The translations under genes were made by a program, and so were the position numbers. Shown here one piece after another: positions 5,016 to 6,940 of a DNA stretch of 6,940 nt. Source of the DNA: Acidobacteriota bacterium (lineage in GTDB: Bacteria > Acidobacteriota > Vicinamibacteria > Vicinamibacterales > UBA2999); the NCBI GenBank assembly GCA_947478985.1, contig CANJYC010000092.1, positions 1 to 6,940 on the forward strand, written 5' to 3'. Numbering within the stretch: position 1 is the first letter of the stretch; the number at the start of each line of letters is the position of its first letter. Under the pieces are notes generated by a model. It worked only from the letters and a program-made list of their open reading frames with translations, did no database searches and was not told the origin of the DNA.

Positions 5016-6940
5016 TGCACGAGGGGCCCGAGGCTCAGGGCTCACGGCCCGGCAAGGGTCCGCGCGTCAGCGCGCTGGCTATCGCACCCAGGCTGGCCGT
5101 TGGCGTCCTGCTCGCCTGGTGCGTCTTTGTCGCCCTGGTCGCGCCGGAACTGCCGCGTGTCACGGCGGCCCTCGGACTGCTGACCTTCCTTGCGGCGCTG
5201 TGGCAACCGTCTGCTGCACTGGTTGCAGTGGCCGCGTTCACGCCGGCAGGCCTGCTACTTGCGCCCTCTCCCGCTCACGCGGCGGAGCTCCTCGCATGGG
5301 CCTTTCTGTCCGGCTGGCTCCTCCGCCTGTGGCGCCCACTCGCCGGTGCCGGGTGGTCAACAGGCATCACCTGGCCCACGGTGCTGTACGGCGCCTGCGT
5401 CCTTGCCTCGTGGAAGGCTGTGACGATTGCCGGTGCGACCGGCGTCGACACGTCCGCGCTTGTCGCCTACCTCGCACACGCGGTCACGCCGCAGTTCCTG
5501 ATTTTCGCGAACACGGATCCGTTTACCTGGACGGCCGTGCAGATGGTCACGGGGCTGAGCCTGTTCCTTGCCGCGCAGGCGCTCGCTCGCACAGACGCCT
5601 CGCTGGCACGCCGCGTCGCGGTGGCACTGGGCGTGTCGATGGCGCTACTCGGCGTGGCGTCGTGCGTCGATGTCGTCCGGCAGTGGGCCGCGAATGGATA
5701 CGCGGTTAGCTACCTCCTGCGTTACACCACAGGTGAGCGGTTCACGCTGCATCTGGCCGACCTCAATGCCGCCGGATCGCAGTACGTCCTCGCCGCCGGG
5801 ATTGCGCTGGGCCTCGCGGCCCAGAGCCTCCGCAGATGGCCGTGGCTTCTGCTGCTGGTCCTCATCCTGCCGGCGTTCTGGCTGACAGGGTCGCGGACTG
5901 CTGTCGTGGCGCTGGCAGGGAGTGCGGCTCTCATCGCCGCTGTGCGCAGCCGGACGACGTGGCGGATCACGCGCACCCAGATCATTGCGGCCGGCACGGT
6001 CGTCACGCTGCTCATCGGTGGCGTGGCCGCGGTTGCGGTCTTCGGCGGCAACGAGCGCGGGAGCGCCGGCCGCGCGCTGCGCCTCCGGACCGAGTTCTCA
6101 GAGACGAGCCTGCGGATGCTCGCGTCCGCTCCCGTCTTCGGCGTGGGCGTGGGCGGCTACTTCCCCCGGTCCAGTGAATTCATGCCGCCGGAGATCAAGG
6201 CCCTCTACGGCGCGGAGAACGCCCACAACTATTTCGCCCAGCAGTTCGCCGAGCTCGGGCTGGTTGGCGGCGCCCTCTTCGCGTGGCTCTCACTGGCCGC
6301 ACTCGCGGCCGGGTGGCAGCGTGCGCGTGCGCAGCCACAGGAGCCGGCGCTCGTGGCGCTCTTCGCCGGATGCGCCGGCTACCTCCTGACGTGCATCACG
6401 GGCCATCCGTTCCTGGTCTCGGAAGCCGCGTTCCCGTTCTGGATCGCGCTGGGCGTCCTGGTGTCCACAACGGATGCCCCCCGGGCGACCGGGCGGCGCG
6501 TGGCGATCACGCTCCTGGTGGCCGCACTGCTCATCGCGAACGTCGGACGCGGGCTGCTCGCCTACACGAACACGAAGACCGCACCACCAGAGAGCGGATT
6601 TGAAGCACCCCGCACCGCCGACGATGGGCGCGTATTCCGCTGGATCGCACCACGTGCCACGACGTCGATCCCATCAGGCCTGGGATTTCTCAGGATGATC
6701 GTGCGCGCGCCGGACCTGACGCTGACGAGGGCGGTCACGGTGGAGACATCGGTATCCGGGCGCGTCGTGGACCGACGCGACCTGCCTGCCGGCCAGTGGG
6801 TCACGATCGAGATACCGGTGCGAACGCCGGCTTCGGGCCCCTTCCGTCGCGTGGATGTACGCGCCACGCCCTTCTGGACGGAGTCGCGGAAGATGGCGCG
6901 CCGGACGGCGCTCATCGCGGTGCCGCTCAGCGTGATGGTC
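5015..6940 (+). CDS. O-antigen ligase/polymerase-family membrane protein with a C-terminal beta-rich domain (runs off right edge)
   Basis: The frame is open from ATG 5015 to the window end, 642 codons with no stop. After a short basic N-terminus there are roughly 12-14 hydrophobic segments (first about 24-44, last about 495-516). The Wzy_C/WaaL hallmarks are LTGSRTAVVAL (290-300), a long loop with FGVGVGGYFP (375-384) and ENAHNYFAQQFAELGLVGG (401-419). The family joins or polymerises lipid-linked glycans at the outer face of the inner membrane; ligase and polymerase cannot be told apart here. After the last membrane segment, residues 525-642 look beta-rich and non-membrane (FRWIAP 541-546, MIVRAPDLTL 561-570, VVDRRDLPAGQWVTIEIPV 584-602), probably a periplasmic domain, as I recall from acidobacterial relatives. 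The ATG overlaps the methyltransferase stop by one base, showing coupling. The protein probably ends shortly beyond the window. Confidence 0.9.
   Translation, partial: MHEGPEAQGSRPGKGPRVSALAIAPRLAVGVLLAWCVFVALVAPELPRVTAALGLLTFLAALWQPSAALVAVAAFTPAGLLLAPSPAHAAELLAWAFLSGWLLRLWRPLAGAGWSTGITWPTVLYGACVLASWKAVTIAGATGVDTSALVAYLAHAVTPQFLIFANTDPFTWTAVQMVTGLSLFLAAQALARTDASLARRVAVALGVSMALLGVASCVDVVRQWAANGYAVSYLLRYTTGERFTLHLADLNAAGSQYVLAAGIALGLAAQSLRRWPWLLLLVLILPAFWLTGSRTAVVALAGSAALIAAVRSRTTWRITRTQIIAAGTVVTLLIGGVAAVAVFGGNERGSAGRALRLRTEFSETSLRMLASAPVFGVGVGGYFPRSSEFMPPEIKALYGAENAHNYFAQQFAELGLVGGALFAWLSLAALAAGWQRARAQPQEPALVALFAGCAGYLLTCITGHPFLVSEAAFPFWIALGVLVSTTDAPRATGRRVAITLLVAALLIANVGRGLLAYTNTKTAPPESGFEAPRTADDGRVFRWIAPRATTSIPSGLGFLRMIVRAPDLTLTRAVTVETSVSGRVVDRRDLPAGQWVTIEIPVRTPASGPFRRVDVRATPFWTESRKMARRTALIAVPLSVMV

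Noticed and set aside
5119..5709. Plus-strand frames of 77-196 codons inside the membrane-protein gene
   Set aside because: They are alternative frames of a continuous 642-codon gene with WaaL/Wzy motifs, and they are Arg-rich and without features.

Overview
The window is GC-rich bacterial chromosomal DNA with tightly packed genes. The best guess at the source is an acidobacterium of the Vicinamibacteria type. This is inferred from gene style: a lipoprotein with a Thr/Pro/Ser linker and HYDIN-like ('choice-of-anchor D') repeats, an O-antigen-ligase-like protein with an extra C-terminal beta-rich domain, a WbdD-like coiled-coil methyltransferase, and GTG/TTG starts with weak Shine-Dalgarno sites. 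No rRNA or other marker gene is present, so the taxonomy is only inference.

Left part, minus strand (1-1592): a probable two-gene operon. The first gene (429-1592) encodes a SUMF1/EgtB-type non-heme-iron-enzyme relative with a full FGE-like C-terminal domain. Its N-terminal DinB-like domain looks shortened and lacks the usual iron-ligand histidines. Thirty bases downstream, a second gene starts at 398 and runs off the left edge; only its first 132 codons are seen.

Middle (1593-2825): a minus-strand lipoprotein gene (1795-2610) ending at a clear Rho-independent terminator (about 1713-1750). A 49-bp direct repeat (48/49 identical, 42 bp exact) brackets the terminator-plus-lipoprotein segment. 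One copy lies over the start of the EgtB-like gene, the other lies just upstream of thiS. The repeat carries promoter-like elements in both directions. The segment therefore looks like an insertion or duplication that split one shared divergent promoter into two.

Right part, plus strand (2826-6940): four genes linked by overlapping stops and starts: thiS (sulfur carrier), thiG (thiazole synthase), a coiled-coil class I methyltransferase of the polysaccharide-modifying kind, and an O-antigen polymerase/ligase-like membrane protein that runs off the right edge. Thiamine-thiazole synthesis is thus apparently co-transcribed with surface-polysaccharide genes. The oddest detail is ThiS. Its essential Gly-Gly end is followed by six extra residues (SGPVCI), so it should not be adenylated without processing.

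No tRNA, rRNA, CRISPR array, transposase or TPP riboswitch was recognised.
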